Source: Notamacropus eugenii
Taxonomy: Eukaryota > Chordata > Mammalia > Diprotodontia > Macropodidae
Length of the DNA: 64,000 bases
Direction: 5' to 3'
Assembly (NCBI RefSeq): GCF_028372415.1
Contig: NC_092875.1
Location: forward strand, 56,842,919 to 56,906,918
The notes under the pieces are model-generated. The model was not told the DNA's origin. It was given only the letters and a program-made list of their open reading frames with translations, and searched no databases. The position numbers were made by a program, and so were the translations under genes. This document shows positions 44,660 to 56,734 of the stretch, piece by piece; the first letter of the stretch is position 1; each line of letters begins with the position of its first letter.

Positions 44660-45161
44660 CATGTAGGGTCAACATTTATGTAGTGGGCACTGTGATAAGC
44701 ACTAGGGATACAAAGACCTCCTACTCTAGGCGGTCACAGACCAACAGAAAAGACAACATGCAAACAATGATGTACAGCTATAAACAGGATCATAGGGAAG
44801 GCTCTTAGAATTAAGGGAGATCAAGAAAAACTTCCTAGAGAAGGTGGAATTTTACTTAAGACTTGAAGAAAGCCAAGAAGAAGAAATGAAGAAGGAAAGT
44901 ATTCCAAGCATAAAGGACAGACAGACAAGGAAAATGCCCAGAGTCAGAAGACAGGGTATTTTGTTCAAGGAAGAGCAAGAACACTAGTGTCACTGGCTCA
45001 CAGAGTAAGTGGTGGTAAGAAGATCAAAAAAGGTAGGTGGATGGAGGGGTTCTGAATACTAGATTATTTTATATTTGATCCTTGAGAGGAATCATTGGAA
45101 TTTGTTGAGGGGTGTGTGTGTGTGTGTGTGTGTGACAAAGGGAGAGAGAGACAGAGAGACA

Positions 45162-45193
<32 letters not shown>

Positions 45194-45305
45194 TATGGTC
45201 ATATCTGTACTTTGGGAAAACCACTTTCACAATTAAGTAGAGGATAGACTGGAAAGGGAAGAAACTTGAGGCAGGAGGACCCACCAAAAGGTTATTGTAG
45301 CCATT
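44660..45305 (+). repeat. Recurrent 0.8-kb repeat, interrupted by TG/GA microsatellite
   Basis: GGGCACTGTGATAAGCACTAG, GGTGGAATTTTACTTAAGAC, AAATGCCCAGAGTCAGAAG, ATTGGAATTTGTTGAGG, then the microsatellite, then GGAAAACCACTTTCACAATT and CAAAAGGTTATTGTAGCC. Confidence 0.5.
45110..45195 (+). repeat. Compound (TG)n-(GA)n microsatellite
   Basis: (GT) run at 45,110-45,134, then GACAAAGG and a GAGAGACA-interrupted (GA) run to 45,193. Inside the recurrent repeat. Confidence 0.5.
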
Positions 45306-46100
45306 TCCCAATAGATAAATGGTTAAAGGATGTCAACAAACAATTCTCAAAAGAAGAACTGCAAAGTATTCATAACCACATGAAAAAATGCTGTAAATCA
45401 CTAATAAGAGAAATGAAAATCAGAACAACCTTGAGATTTTACCTTCTACCTGATCTGCACAACCTGCAGACCACCAAAAGATTTCTTCTGCATACAAAGG
45501 ATGTTTTCCTCTACATTTTTCACAGGCTGCCCAAAATCCTTTGGCAGGCCTCAGGTTGTACAAGCCTTGCTTTATATCCTGCAAATTGAAAAAAATGACA
45601 AAAAAATGATAGGTCAATGTTGGAGGAATGGTGGATACTTAGGCACACTAATATATTGTTGGTGGAGATGTAAAATGGTATAATTATTTTGGAAAACAAT
45701 TTAGAATTATGCAAAGAAAAGTGATTTTGAACCCTTTAGATCACAGATTTCATTATTAGGCTTGTACCCCAAAGAATATATTGATAAGAAAAAAGTTTCC
45801 ATATACTCCAAAGTATTTATAGCAACATTTTTTGTGATAACTAAGAATTACAAACAAAGCTGGTACCCATCAATCAATTGGGGAATGGTTAAACAAATTT
45901 TAGTATATGAACAAGATGGAATGCTATTGCAAGAAATGATATGTGACAAATACAGAGAAGCAAGGAAAAATCTATATGAACTGATGCAAAGTGAAGTAAA
46001 CAGAACCAAGGAAACAATATACACAGTAATCACAAAAATTTAAATCAACGTTAAATTAAATGGAAAAAACATACACCAAAAAAAATTAAAAATAAATGTA
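45305..46100 (+). mobile_element. L1 ORF2 3' relic
   Basis: Encodes degenerate L1 ORF2 C-terminal text: DKWLKDVNKQFSKEELQSI near 45,316, then YSKVFIATFFVITKNYK and SINWGMVKQILVYEQDGML around 45,815-45,930, and VNRTKETIYTV. Then a 3' UTR scrap. One palindromic insert interrupts it at about 45,450-45,570. Confidence 0.5.
45449..45569. mobile_element. Palindromic MITE-like insert in L1
   Basis: Arms at about 45,456-45,496 and 45,527-45,566 are inverted copies: the left arm has ACAACCTGCAGACCACCAAA and the right arm, read on the other strand, ACAACCTGAGGCCTGCCAAA. It breaks an L1 ORF2 relic. The ends resemble hAT-type MITEs. No clear target duplication is seen. Confidence 0.5.
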
Positions 46101-46529
46101 ACAAAATTATAAAGATCAGGTGAGACATGAAGAAACATGAGAAGATATCCCCAACTTAAGGCTTGGTGGAAGTGGGAGGTCCACAGGTGTCACACATTGC
46201 ACATTTTCAGACTTTCTCAATGTGTAAATCAGTTGTATTGTCTTTTGTTCCTTTTTTTAAAAAAAAAATACTATTTGTCATTTGGGATTGCTCCCTAGAA
46301 GGAAAAGGAGGAAAGGGAAGCAGACATGGGATGCAGGATGACATAAGAAACAGAAAACATCAATAATTTTTTTTGAGGTATAAAGTGATGAGTGCCCGCA
46401 CCAGAGTAGTAGCAGTGTAGAGGAGAGAAGGAGGCATATTGAAATATGTTACTAAAGTCAAATCAAAGGCCTCTGACACAGTTGTACATGGGGGAGGGGA
46501 GCTGAGAGAACAAGGAGTCTGGATATTAA

Positions 46530-46930
46530 ATATCCTGGGTGACTTTACAAGAACAGGAAAGTTAGAAAGAGAAGTTTAAAGGGAAAAGATAAGTTTATTT
46601 GGGGCATGTTGAGTTTAAGATGTCTACAGGACAGCCAATTCAAGATGCCCAACAGGCAGTTGGAGATTTGAGTCTGGAGGTCAGCAGAGATGATAAGGCA
46701 GGATAAGTAAATTTGAGAATCATCAGCAAAGAGTTGGTCATACATGGGAGCCAATGAGATCACCAGATAAAAGTGTCTAAATGGAGATTGCCAAAGTAGG
46801 CCATACCACTCCCGGGGGTGCTGCAATGAACAGGCATTTGGGAGGGCAGTAGTAGTCTCAGGTGCAATTGAGAGGGCATTGAATTAAAATAAGAGGGGAG
46901 GGTGGAAGCATAAGGAAAGAAGATAAGAGA
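46530..46930 (+). repeat. Recurrent repeat, internal/3' part
   Basis: GGGGCATGTTGAGTTTAAG, CAACAGGCAGTTGGAGATTTG, AGAATCATCAGCAAAGAG, GAGCCAATGAGATCACC. A different section of the same family seen at 29.5 kb. Confidence 0.5.
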
Positions 46931-47359
46931 AGAAAATTTGAAAAATCATTTGTACATGTTTTATCTCTTGTCTAACAGAGTTAAAGTCATGGTGATGACA
47001 TTATTTTTCAAATAAACACACAAAATACAAGTTACAACCATCAGTGATTAAGTCCACTGACAGATCTTAACAAGCAAGTGTTGGCAGTCAATGAGGGCCC
47101 AGTCTTTAGAGTTGAGAGTATGTGAAAGTGCTCTGCCTACTGCCTATTCACTTGGAGGTCTGGTGAGCCTGCTTCTGGAAATGCCTGGCATGAGGTGGGG
47201 CAGGGAGAGGGAAGGGTGCTCCCCAATTCAGCATACTCATAGGTATCTTGTTTCCTGGGTTCATTGAGGTGGTGACAAAACCCCTTTTTAACTTTTTAAC
47301 AGCGAGTATGCATACAAAAGTTTCAAGCAAAGGACACCAATCTCTCTTCTTGATGCAGA

Positions 47360-47615
47360 TAATCGATGATAGAGCTCTGGGCCTAGAGTCAGGAAGATCT
47401 GAGTTCAAATCTAGCCTCAATCACAGTCATGTGACCCTGAGCAAATCATTTCACCTCTTTTTACCTCAGTTTCCTCAATTGTAAAATAAGGATAATAATA
47501 GCACCCCTCTCCCAGGGTTAATATCTGTAAAGAGCTGGGAGTCAGCTTACTCCCCCTTCAAGGATGTCTGGCACATAGTAGGTGCTATATAAATGTTCAT
47601 CCCATTCTTTCTCAC
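47360..47615 (+). mobile_element. MIR/CORE-type SINE
   Basis: GATAGAGCTCTGGGCCTAGAG, CTGAGTTCAAATCTAGCC, ATGTGACCCTGAGCAAATC, CCTCAGTTTCCTCAATTG, GGATAATAATAGCACC, GGCACATAGTAGGTGC. Complete order. Confidence 0.5.
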
Positions 47616-48240
47616 CCCCACCCCTAGGTCTTGCCTGAATTGCTGAATTGCCTGCTCTGGATTGCTGTGTGGGGCCACCTCTTGTCATGGTCCTTCTGTC
47701 TCCTCTGTCCTGATCTGAGGCAACTCAATATCAGAGAGAGAATGGACCAAGATGCAACCTGTGAATTTCTAAATTTCAAAATGTCCCATCACAAGTCCAG
47801 CAAGTGGAGGTAATAACAGAGTGTGATCATAAGCATAGTAGCTACACCTAGTGAGGAGTCCAGTAAGCAGAACGAAAGCCCCCAAACTCCTTGCCTGCCT
47901 CTACCATGCCCAGAACTGAACCAGGTGGGAGCTCATGTTTTGTTAACAACCATTTCTAAGTTGGAGTCCACTCTCACAAAGAACCAAATTGGGGTGTAGA
48001 GGTAAGAATGTATCCTCATTTGTGCTGTTTTTCTATTTCGATCCCTGCCTTACCATCTCAGTAAATATTCACTTTGTAAAAGCTAGTTGATGTCAATTGG
48101 TTTGTTGATATCGGGGAGACTTTTTACTGATCAACTGATAATCAGGAGAGGAAACACAATAGACGGAGGCTTGTAAGAAAGAATACTAGAGGAATCACTC
48201 CCTCCCTCTCCCCCAACTCCACAGTTACCTGATCTGCTAA
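47615..48240. other. Unassigned DNA in copy B
   Basis: No gene recognised. No clear match to copy A was found by eye in this part. Confidence 0.5.
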
Positions 48241-48784
48241 TGTGAATAGGGGTTGAGAGAGTGAACCTGGAAACTATGCTACATCAGCAATAATAATCAT
48301 GAATACTCATGAACAATTTGAGCAAATCTCATTCTTAGCCAATACCTACTATCTCTGGATCTCATTTAGAAGGAACCTCAGAAATCACATAATTCAAATC
48401 AGATCTGGGCAGGACTCCTCTACACAACATATCCACGAGATCTCTACCTAGCTTCTATTCAAAGACCTGAAGTGATAGAGGAAGCAGAGCTCTCCACTTC
48501 AGGATGAATCTGATCATGAAGAATGCTCTTTTTTCTTGTTTTTGAGTTGAAATCTGTATACATATAATAACCATTCCTTTTTCCAAGGTCTAGATCTTGA
48601 GGCTCCCTTTTAGGGAGTCACCTTTTAGGCTCCCCACCCTTCGATTACCAATTTCTCAACCCCCTACACAGCTTGTGATGAATATTGGCACACAATCCTA
48701 TTGTCTTAACAAAGTGCCTCTTGTGCAAGCAAATATTGGGCTGTAGTGGGAAAAGCTTTGGACCAAAAGACTTTGGTTTGAGTC

Positions 48785-49110
48785 TTGACTCTGTGTCATT
48801 CTGGGTCTAAGAACTTGGGCAAGTCCATTAATTTTTCTGTGCCTCACTTTTCACAGCTGCAAAAAGAATCCATCAGCATCAATGACTTATTTAGTATTTC
48901 ATGGAGTCAAGAAAATGAGTTCAAATCCTGCCTCAGATACTTACTGTGTGATCTTAGGCAATCACTCACCCTCTCTAAACTTCAAGTTGCTTATCTGTAA
49001 AATGGGAATAGTAACAGCACCAACCTTCCAGGATTGTGGTGAGGATAAAAATGAGATAATATTTATTAAAATGCTTAACATATATTAATTATTGTTGTAA
49101 TTATAGATTC
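48785..49110 (+). mobile_element. MIR-like SINE pair, copy B counterpart
   Basis: Counterpart of 26,290-26,640: TTGGGCAAGTCCATTAATT, then AGATACTTACTGTGTGATC, AATGGGAATAGTAACAGC and ATTGTGGTGAGGATAAAAATG. Confidence 0.5.
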
Positions 49111-49429
49111 ATTAATACATACACTCCTCTTCACTGCTGCAGACAGCAACCCTTCCATACTCTAAGATGTGGTCTTCACAACTTACGAGTGGCCAGCCTT
49201 CTGGCGACAGGCTTCCTTACCTTTGGCTTGGTCCCTCTGTCACTGGCCTCATACATGAAACTGTTCCAGCTTTATAGGATCTATCAGAACTTCTTCTCCA
49301 AAAAAGGCTGGGGGATACACTCAGATTTCATATCTGCCAGACTACGAAAGTTAATACCTTTGTAAAAGGTGGATATCAGTTGGTCAGGGACCAACTCCTG
49401 TGCATGACATCCATTTCTCCAGTCAATTT

Positions 49430-50110
49430 CTCTGCTTCCTATTTCCACCCTCAGAACTCTAGGATCATCCACTTGAATCATTGTAATCATCTCCTACTAG
49501 GCCTTTCTACATACATTCTCTCCCCTCTGATCCATTTTTCATAGCTACCAGACCAATCATCCTTAGGTTCAGACCTGATCATGAACCCCCCTTACTCAAA
49601 ACCCTTCCATGGCTCAGTATTCCCAACTGAGCAAAGTTTAAAATCCTTTCCTCTGCATTCATTCCCCAATCTCTTGCTACCCTACCCTTTGAGTTCGATA
49701 TTTCATGGTACTTTATTCCATGAATTGTGTTGTTGCCAAACTGTATTGCTGATGTCCCCATGCACAGATATTGTTTTCCCATCACTGCTCCTTTGCTCAC
49801 CGTTTCCCTCTGCTTGGAATGTCTTCTGACCTCAACCCCTCTCTCTTGAATTCCTACTCATCATTTAAATCTCAACTGAAAAGCCTCTCATTCTTCCCTC
49901 CTCCATTTCGTAAAGACCTTAAATCCTGCATCATATCTGGTTTTGTACCATTTTGATGAACTTGATCGCACACTATTTTGAATTACAGTTATTTATGTAT
50001 GTGTTAAATCCCCCTATAAAAAGTGTAAACTCCATGAAGGCAGGAGCAATATTTTAGTTTTAACCTTACAACTTCCCCATTGCCTAGCACGGAGATTGCT
50101 AAACAAATGT
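49430..50110 (+). mobile_element. L2 LINE 3' end, copy B counterpart
   Basis: Counterpart of 26,945-27,540 but with a longer 3' end (CATGAAGGCAGGAGCAAT, GCCTAGCACGGAGATTG, AATGTTTGTTGAATTTAA). Confidence 0.5.
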
Positions 50111-50554
50111 TTGTTGAATTTAATTTTGTTGGAACTTGAAATGTGATCTTAATCAGGAGCCAGATCATGAGAACTAAGAGATCTGTAGTCATTATTATGG
50201 GGTGTGGTAATTTCTAGAGATTTGATGGGAGATGGATAAAGTAGAATGACTCTACAACTAACTGCTAGGGGAAAAAAACTGATAGGTAGATTGAAATATA
50301 ATCTTACATATTTGGAAGGGACCAGAGAGGTCTCCCAAGTTCTGCCTCCTTCCCAATGTAGGAAACTAACATATAAAAACACACCTTGGTTTTTATCTTA
50401 TTCCTTTCCTCCTCTGCTCTACCAGGAGAAGGAAAGAAAGCACAGATGGATCAATAAAAAGAACATTAACAACCAGATTGTTCAGGAGAGGGCAAATCCA
50501 GGCTAACTTCCCAACAATAACTTGGAAGGAGCCAGTTTGAAAAGTTAACAAGAT

Positions 50555-50634
50555 GGATGGGGAGAAAATTTGGAACTCAAAATCCTGTGGAAATGAATGT
50601 TGAAAACTAAAAATAAATTAATTAATAATAAAAA
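50555..50634 (+). mobile_element. 80-bp L1-type 3' tail insertion
   Basis: GGGGAGAAAATTTGGAACTC and an A-rich tail with AATAAATTAATTAATAATAA; the same 3' end as the ORF1-only elements. Flanked by a 16-bp target duplication with one difference: GAAAAGTTAACAAGAT at 50,539-50,554 and GAAAAGTTAAAAAGAT at 50,635-50,650. A severely 5'-truncated retrotransposition event in copy B only. Confidence 0.5.
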
Positions 50635-52087
50635 GAAAAGTTAAAAAGATCAAAGGCTGAACTTTGATACCAAGGAATTGATTCAATGTTTCGATTTTGA
50701 CATTTGATACCAAAATATTTGATTCAAATACGTATTTTGATACCAAGATGCCCTGAAGCCCCAAGGATGCAAAGCTGGAGTTGTATATGTGCCTCAAATT
50801 TAAAATTACATTTTACACATAATTTACCTTGGAGGAAAGCCAGAATTGAACTGAATAATGACTTAGAACAATTAAGATTAAGGAGAAAGATACCTAGATG
50901 TTTACGTTACTTTGATTTGTTTTCGTTGTGCAATTTTCAAAATGGTAATTAGCAATTGCTATATTAGCATTCAATTAGAATAAATTTATACTAACCATAT
51001 TTAATTAGCATAAATATATGCTGTATAGCTATATATATAAAGTTCTTTTACTTTTAAAAAACCTAGTGGAAAAGAACAGAATGGTCTTTAATTCAATTAA
51101 TTCCGTCGGTGGGAAATTGAGTTATTTGGGACATTCAAGTGAATTCAGCTACCATTTATGATGAGCCTTCTACATACAACAGTCAGTAACACTGGGGAGG
51201 CAAAGATGAAGCTAGCCACAGACCTCAGCCACAAGGGGGCTCCAAGGCCACAGCCCAATCCCACCATCCTCATCTGAAATGCAGGGACAGTACCTAGGAG
51301 GAAATCTAAATATCCCGATTGGCCAGCCACTTGTCCTAGAAAGGGTCTGCAAACTGCCGCATCTTCTCCCACAGCTGGCTGCTGTCCTTCCACACAGCTT
51401 CACTGTGTGTCACTTGGGGAGATTCATCTGCAGCTTTGCCGGTTTGAATTGTTCCTTCTGGATGCCTGTCCCTGCCACTGACCCCAGAAGGGGAGAAGGC
51501 AATCACAGCGCAGACCAGGCACTCTTCTCTCCCTCCAAGAGTTACACAATGCAGCCAAAGACTGAGGTTTTCTGCCAAAGTGACCTCTCCTTAATAACCT
51601 GAAGTACTTAATAAATTATCCTAAGTACTTAGATAGCAATGATATTTTATGAGTTATTTCATGATTACTGTTAGGAAAAATGCATATTATCAGAATTAAT
51701 GTAATGTTACAAACTCTATGCATAAAAGTTTATTGTCAACAATCACTTGTGAAAGATTAGTTTTTGGTGGTCACGGAAACTTAACCCCCCTAATTCCCAT
51801 AGATTCAGTGTTACCAACATTATGTTTTTTACTTTCACTCCACTTCCTAGAATGTTATTATCCCTACAAAAGCTGAGGACTGATAATATATATTGTATAC
51901 TGTACCTATTTATGCTGGTTCTCTCTAGCACTGTAAATACCTTATAGAAGCTGAGACTATTTCTTATCTAAACTTTCCATCTCCCCTTTTTGGCAAAAAG
52001 CTCTACATACAGTAAGTGCTTACTATTTGCTTGACAGATGATCAAAGAATAAACTAACTTTGCTTATTTTGTCACTACAGAGTTGCT

Positions 52088-52143
52088 CATACCCTGAAAT
52101 CACCATGGACTTTATCATACCCTATAAGTACCACCATTTTGTC
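52088..52143 (+). repeat. 28-nt minisatellite, copy B
   Basis: Two 28-nt units, 52,088-52,115 and 52,116-52,143, each starting CATACCCT. Homologous to 29,996-30,051. Confidence 0.5.
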
Positions 52144-53044
52144 TGAAAGCCATTGTTTGGGCAGGCAGGGGTTAACTCTCAGATCTATAGGAGTCAGGAG
52201 CTCCAGTCCAGTGGTGGACTGACAAGACCATCTCATGTTCAAAGCTGGTCCATGTGAAGACCATAGACCATCAAGCACCAAGATTCAAAAATGTGGAACA
52301 AGGTCAGGGTCATGGTTCAGAGAGAGAAGGTCAACAAGCTGAGAAGCAGCTGGAGGTCTAATGTGAAGGGAGAGTATTTCCTAACAGTGTATCTATGTAT
52401 GCCGGCTCTCTGTGATCTGCTAAGGCCAACTTGCTCGGTACCTCGCTTCCTCTGAGCCACTGGCAGAGAGTCTCTGGGATCAGATGGGACAAGCTTCTGA
52501 CAGGTTTGCTCCTTCAAGCAGCAGAAGAGGACATGACAGCCTGTGCTGGCCTGCCGTTAAAAGGATGTTACTGTGATGCACACACAGAATTCAGCAAATT
52601 GTCTTCATGGATGGACCTCAGTTCAGAACCTGTTCTTCTCTATCTTCTTCTGACCCTGGTTTGTCCTCAAATCCTCTTGCTCATTTTAGTCTCATTTCCA
52701 TTTTCCTGTTCCTGTGGAGGAACCTAGCTTTGACTCTCCTTTTTTATATGGTATTTTTTCCCAATTATGTGTAAAGACAATTTTAAAAACATTTTTTATA
52801 AAATTTTGAGTTCCAAATTTTCTCTCTCCATCCTTTCTCTCCCCCCTCTCTAAGACAGTAATTTGACGTTTGCCTCTACTTCTGCTGATCCCCTGACACA
52901 ACGCCTCTGTCTCCTCTCTAGAGTTTGATCTTGTAACTACTCCAAAGAGTATGACTTATGATGTATCCACACAGTGAAAACTATGAATATCTATTGTTCA
53001 GACCAAGATAGTTATATGGAAACATGCAGGGCTCCTTCATCATA

Positions 53045-54590
53045 CATATACACTCACACACCTGAACATTACAATCTATAATTCTGGGGCTCATTCATTA
53101 TCTGCCTTATATTGTCTGTCCTAGATCCCTTCCAATTCTGAGTATCTATAATTTTATAATATTTTGAAAAACTCTAGGAGGTAGACTGGGCAGGGGGGAG
53201 GCAGGTTGCTAGTACCCTGTGAGATTACTTTCCACTCCACCCACACACATAGAGAAATAGACAGATCTTTCAGGCACCTACTTATCTACATGTTATCTTC
53301 CCCATTAAAATGTGAACTTCATGAAAATGGGAACTGTGTTTACCATTCTTCTTATCTCCAGCTCTTAGCACTATGCTAGCCACATAGTAGGCACTTAATA
53401 CATGCTTATTGACTGACAACTAGATGGTACAAGTAATACTATCCCCATTTTACACATGAGAAGCTGGGGTTCAGACCTTGCCCAAGCTGGCAAAGCTGTT
53501 AAGCTGGGACTCAAAACCAAGTCATCTGAAGGTCAAGTCCAGTCTTCTTTCCATGATGTATTGTCTACACTGGAATTACATTCAGAATTTCACATCTCCC
53601 TCCCAGGGTTGTTGTGAGGATGGAATAATTAATGTAATATGATTTGAAAATTTTAAATTGCCATATACATCTGAGCTATTGCTGTTGTTTTGTAACTAGA
53701 ACCAACTCCCTTTTTCCCTAGGAGTTGGAACTTCCGCCAAGGCACTGTTTTCTCTGGCCCAGGCAACACATAGGGTTCTAGATCACCATCTCCTGCCACA
53801 GCCAATGGATGAAAAGTAGTTGAGAGTCTCTCAAAGTGAACCTATTTTTCTAACTCCTCTCATCAGTTCCTTTTTCATTATATTAAAATGAGCTTCCATC
53901 CTTTCCATCCTGTTACATAGCTCAGAGATAAAACAATACTTCCCCTATGCCTGTACCCATTGTGATCCTTCCCCCTAAGCTCTCCAGGTCCTGGAAATGC
54001 TTAGAGTAGGAGGGGGTGGTTGGCGCTGTCAAAAACTATCCAGAGGTGGAGTTGAATGATGACTAAAAAGAAACCAAGAGGACTCGTAGTTAAGAGACAC
54101 TAGTAACCTTGGAGAAACCCACATACAGAAGTGGGACTGAAAGCAAATGAGCTGGGGTCAAGAAAATAGAGGCAAGGAGTTTAGATAATCCTTTCTAAGA
54201 GTTTGGCTATGAAAAGGAGGAGAGATGAAGGAATAAAGTTTGAGGGGAGATAGGGTCAAGCAAAACGTTTTAAAGATAGGCAAACCCTAAATGTTTTTAG
54301 GCAATGGGAAAGGAGGCAGTGGAAAAGGAGAAACTGAAGAGGAAAGAAAGAGGGGGAACGTGCCAAGGGGTAAAATCTGGAAGAAGTCAACAAGCATGGG
54401 CAGAATCAACAAGTTGGGCTTGGCCAAAGGGTCCCCTCTTCAGCAAAGACTGGAGGACAGAATGGGAGGGAATGCTGAAGGGGACTTGTAAGGCGTGGAA
54501 TAGGGGAAATGATGGAGTCTCTGATTTCTCGGGAAAGCAGGAGAAAATGTCCTCTACCGAGAGGAAAGGAGGGGGAGTTGCTGTAAGAGT
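53045..54590. other. Mostly unassigned DNA
   Basis: 53,290-53,420 is an L2 3' scrap (GTAGGCACTTAATACATGC). 53,430-53,570 is a reversed CORE-SINE (TTTTACACATGAGAAGCTGG). The rest to 54,590 shows no gene; 54,240-54,590 is purine-rich. Confidence 0.5.
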
Positions 54591-54594
54591 TTGA

Positions 54595-54795
54595 GTTGCT
54601 GTGTTGGTCCTTCATGCCGAAGAAGACCGTGACATCAGAGAAATGATGATAAGACTTGCATTTAACTTTGTTTTGAGTGAGAGAGGGATGTGCAAGGTCA
54701 CCAGTCTCACTTCTCTTCCGGAGCCATCTGGATCCAGTGACCAGATATTCATCAGGATGACTGGAGATGGCTCAGGATGCAGTGGGATACCTTGA
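54595..54795 (-). mobile_element. SINE/RTE-type tail, reverse
   Basis: TGTTGGTCCTTCATGCCGAAG, GACCGTGACATCAGAGAAATG, TTGAGTGAGAGAGGGATG, TCATCAGGATGACTGGAGATG. Matches 36,990-37,202 in the same order and strand. Confidence 0.5.
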
Positions 54796-55140
54796 CCCAC
54801 ACAAAGGTGCACAACCTTGTGCAATGCCAACCACTCCCTATTCAGTTCCAGGTCACAGATGCAGATCAAGGAAGGGATCTATGCTTAGGTGATGGCATTG
54901 TAGGGTGAGCAGCTGTTGTGGGCCCACGCTATGCAAGTCCAGAAGCAAGCAGAGGCTGAAGGCTCAGACCTCAGGAATAGTCAGGTCTCATTTTCAGCCT
55001 CCAGCCCAGACCAAGGCCTGCAATGGAATAAGCAAGGCTTCTCAATGTGCCGACAACAGCTGAATCCAGCAGTAGTCTAGTGGAGTTCCAGATAGGTTCA
55101 GAACAGTCCTGTGGAGACCATGCAAGAGACAATCAAAGAG
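54795..55140. other. Unassigned DNA next to the RTE-type tail
   Basis: No gene recognised; it may be a further part of the element at 54,595, but I could not match it to anything. Confidence 0.5.
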
Positions 55141-55262
55141 GGACAGCTAGATGGAACAGCGGATAGAGCACTAGTGTTGAAGTCAGGACCTGAGATTAAA
55201 TCCAGCCTCACACACTTAATAGCTGTGTGAATGGGATTGCCTCTAGGACCAAAAAAAAAAAG
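55140..55262 (+). mobile_element. tRNA-SINE head, truncated
   Basis: GGGACAGCTAGATGGAACAGC, GGATAGAGCACTAGTG, TTAATAGCTGTGTGA, then an A-run. Short, + strand. Confidence 0.5.
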
Positions 55263-55905
55263 TCAGAGAAGAATAAAAGGATTACTCCTCCAGACTGGAA
55301 AGGGCCCTATTGACATCAGATAACAAAAACCTGTGGTAAAACCACTCAGCAGAATGTCTTCACCATTTTCTCTAGCAGTGTTCAGCAGCAAAGGGGTAAG
55401 TGAGGCTTGGGTTTGGCCAGGAATGACTGTCAATAGGTCAGAGAGGCAAAGGAATGAAGGGGAGCTGGTCGCTACGTACAATGAGGATTGTAAAGGAAGG
55501 TAACTGAGCAGGAATGATACACTTGGAGAAGAGGAAAAGGGATGGTGAGAAAAGCCCTATAATTGGTTTGATCTGAATGGCGTCCTTCAAAGGGAGCCTC
55601 TGAGACAATGCACGTCTCTCACCTACTCTTCCAGGACTCCACAGCATCTTTCAAATGTTTCCCCTTCTCCAATTAATCTAGGCCGATGCCCACAAGAATA
55701 CTCCTAACAAATGCTTGTCTAGTCATATCTCCCATAACTCTTCTTTATAAATTCTCTGAACCGAACCGGACAATCAGTTATTCCCAGACTTTGTCTGGAC
55801 CTCTTAAACCTTGTGAGTTTATACACGACCAGAATGCACTTTTCTCAACTTTGTAGTGGAGAGGATGATAGTTTCATCACCTACTTATTAGCTGTCACAA
55901 ACTTT
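55262..55905. other. Unassigned intergenic DNA
   Basis: No gene or repeat recognised. Confidence 0.5.
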
Positions 55906-56330
55906 CTTAGTCCGCCTCCCCATCTGTAAAATGAGGATAATAATAGCTCCCACTCTGCAGTTATTGCAAAGATCAAATAGCATATTAAAATGCCCTGCAA
56001 ACCTCAGAGCACTACACAAACACTAGCAATTATTAGCTTTGCCTCATGAAATCCTTTTCAAGGTCTGTCTCCAGAGCCTTCTCGGGTGCCCCCAACTACA
56101 TACCCATCCCCAAATCTTCCTTGAGTACTTTGTATAGCTCTCCCTTTGACCTTATCACAGCATTTAGCTTGTGTCAGATGTCAGACCCATAATGTAAACA
56201 GATGGTGAGCTCCTTAAAGGCATGGACTATGCTACAGGAGGTTTTTGAGCATGGAAATGGCCTGGTCAGAGTTAGGCCTTCAGAAGGTCTTTTGGCAAAT
56301 GAGAAAGATGATTTGGAAAGTTCACAGCTT
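55905..56330 (+). mobile_element. MIR end and L2-like/recurrent repeat scraps
   Basis: 55,910-56,035 is MIR-like (CATCTGTAAAATGAGGATAA, CAAATAGCATATTAAAATGC). 56,040-56,330 has L2-like text (TTCCTTGAGTACTTTGTATAG) and CTACAGGAGGTTTTTGAGC, a part of the recurrent repeat. Confidence 0.5.
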
Positions 56331-56560
56331 GACTTTTGAGACTCTAGTTCTATCTATGCCTGAATCACAATTCCTTTCTACAACATCCCAGACAAGTGGT
56401 CACATCATCATCATCACCACTGACATTCAGCTAGCACTTACTATGTGCCAGGCATTGTGCTATATCGCCAGGAGTTGTCCCAGTGCTTTGCACATAGTAG
56501 GCACTTCTAAACATTTGTTGAATTATTACCCATTGCTCCCCTTCTTTTGCTATACCCTGA

Positions 56561-56564
<4 letters not shown>

Positions 56565-56605
<41 letters not shown>

Positions 56606-56634
56606 CCACTACCACCACCACCACCACCACACCT
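56565..56634 (+). repeat. (CA)n followed by (ACC)n
   Basis: (CA) run from 56,567 to about 56,602, then ACTACC and ACC triplets to 56,632. Apparent His/Thr-rich frames are artefacts. Confidence 0.5.
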
Positions 56635-56734
56635 TTGCTCATACAGGTTCACAGCTGGAAGAGATCTCCAAGGCCATTTAGTCCAATCTATAATTGAATA
56701 GGAATTCCTTTCTATGACATCCTGGAAAAGTGGT

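Larger units (their letters stand above)
43835..53045 (+). repeat. Diverged segmental duplication, copy B
   Basis: Collinear with copy A (24,165-30,870); pairs of blocks are listed there. Copy B is longer because of its own insertions: the L1 relic at 45.3-46.1 kb, the recurrent repeats at 44.66 and 46.53 kb, a SINE at 47.36 kb and an 80-bp L1 tail at 50,555. Shared SINEs and an L2 within both copies date the duplication after those old insertions. The olfactory receptor gene is between the copies and is not duplicated here. Confidence 0.5.
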
